Part shown: positions 63,948-64,000 of the stretch, one piece after another | Position numbering within the stretch: the stretch's first letter is position 1 | How the letters are laid out: each line of letters begins with the position of its first letter | The notes under the pieces: model-generated | Seen by the model: only the letters and a program-made list of their open reading frames with translations | Databases searched by the model: none | What the model was told of the DNA's origin: nothing | Assembly (NCBI GenBank): GCA_964461835.1 | Contig: CAYWVO010000007.1 | Coordinates: forward strand, 18,848-82,847 | Length of the DNA stretch: 64,000 nt | Source of the DNA: CAYWVO01 sp964461835 | GTDB lineage: Bacteria > Zixibacteria > MSB-5A5 > WJJR01 > JAJRUJ01 | Reading direction: 5' to 3' | Position numbers and translations under genes: made by a program

Positions 63948-64000
63948 TCCTGTTTCAGCGTAAGCTGGACAAATTTTGCGTTTAGAAGTTGCTGGTTTTC

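Overview
The window comes from a Gram-negative, anaerobic, sulfite/sulfate-reducing bacterium. Gram-negative features are LptB, an outer-membrane barrel protein, lipoprotein signals and a heptosyltransferase-like enzyme. Sulfite reduction is shown by dsrAB, dsrD, dsrN, dsrC, dsrMKJOP and qmoAB. The protein repertoire (a WD40/peptidase/barrel fusion, paired DUF3857-transglutaminase proteins, a BatA/DUF58 operon) and the sequence style suggest a non-proteobacterial lineage of the FCB/Zixibacteria kind. That placement is an inference from gene content, not a phylogenetic result.

Layout. 1-9.5 kb (minus strand): a tight operon of DUF58, endonuclease IV, a TPR protein with a decayed peptidase domain, a BatA-like VWA membrane protein, an ABC-F ATPase and a cysteine desulfurase cut by the window edge; a flavin reductase lies just upstream. 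9.6-13.3 kb: a PDZ protein with its own terminator, a small membrane protein and glutaminyl-tRNA synthetase. 13.3-14.6 kb: a gene-free block with three tandem copies of a repeat of about 250 bp, built from palindromes that recur near 18.1, 39.0 and 40.2-40.9 kb. 14.6-18.0 kb: phosphofructokinase, BioY, and an ECF sigma/anti-sigma/YbjQ set. 18.3-24.9 kb: oligoendopeptidase F, LptB, DUF202, a GT9 glycosyltransferase and RelA/SpoT. 25-36.3 kb: a large metallopeptidase/propeller/barrel protein, a BamB-like lipoprotein, the fused siroheme enzyme CobA-HemD, and two DUF3857-transglutaminase proteins, one with its catalytic Cys lost. 36.3-40.2 kb: a saccharopine dehydrogenase-like protein, a sodium:solute symporter and an AT-richer islet with a LamG lipoprotein.

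40.9-61.1 kb is the main feature: 18 consecutive minus-strand genes. In transcription order they are qmoA, qmoB, dsrA, dsrB, dsrD, dsrN, dsrL, dsrC, an RsbRD-type gene, dsrM, K, J, O, P, a CoA-disulfide/persulfide reductase with a rhodanese domain, hemA, sirC and tag. Siroheme is made by HemA, CobA-HemD and SirC and probably amidated by DsrN. DsrAB reduces sulfite with DsrC as co-substrate and DsrD as activator. DsrMKJOP reduces the DsrC trisulfide. DsrL may link DsrAB to NAD(P)H. dsrD is present and dsrEFH is not seen here, which favours the reductive direction. sat, aprAB and qmoC are not in the window.

61.6-63.8 kb: a CIRCE-controlled groES-groEL operon with a strong terminator. No tRNA, rRNA, CRISPR array or transposase was recognised.
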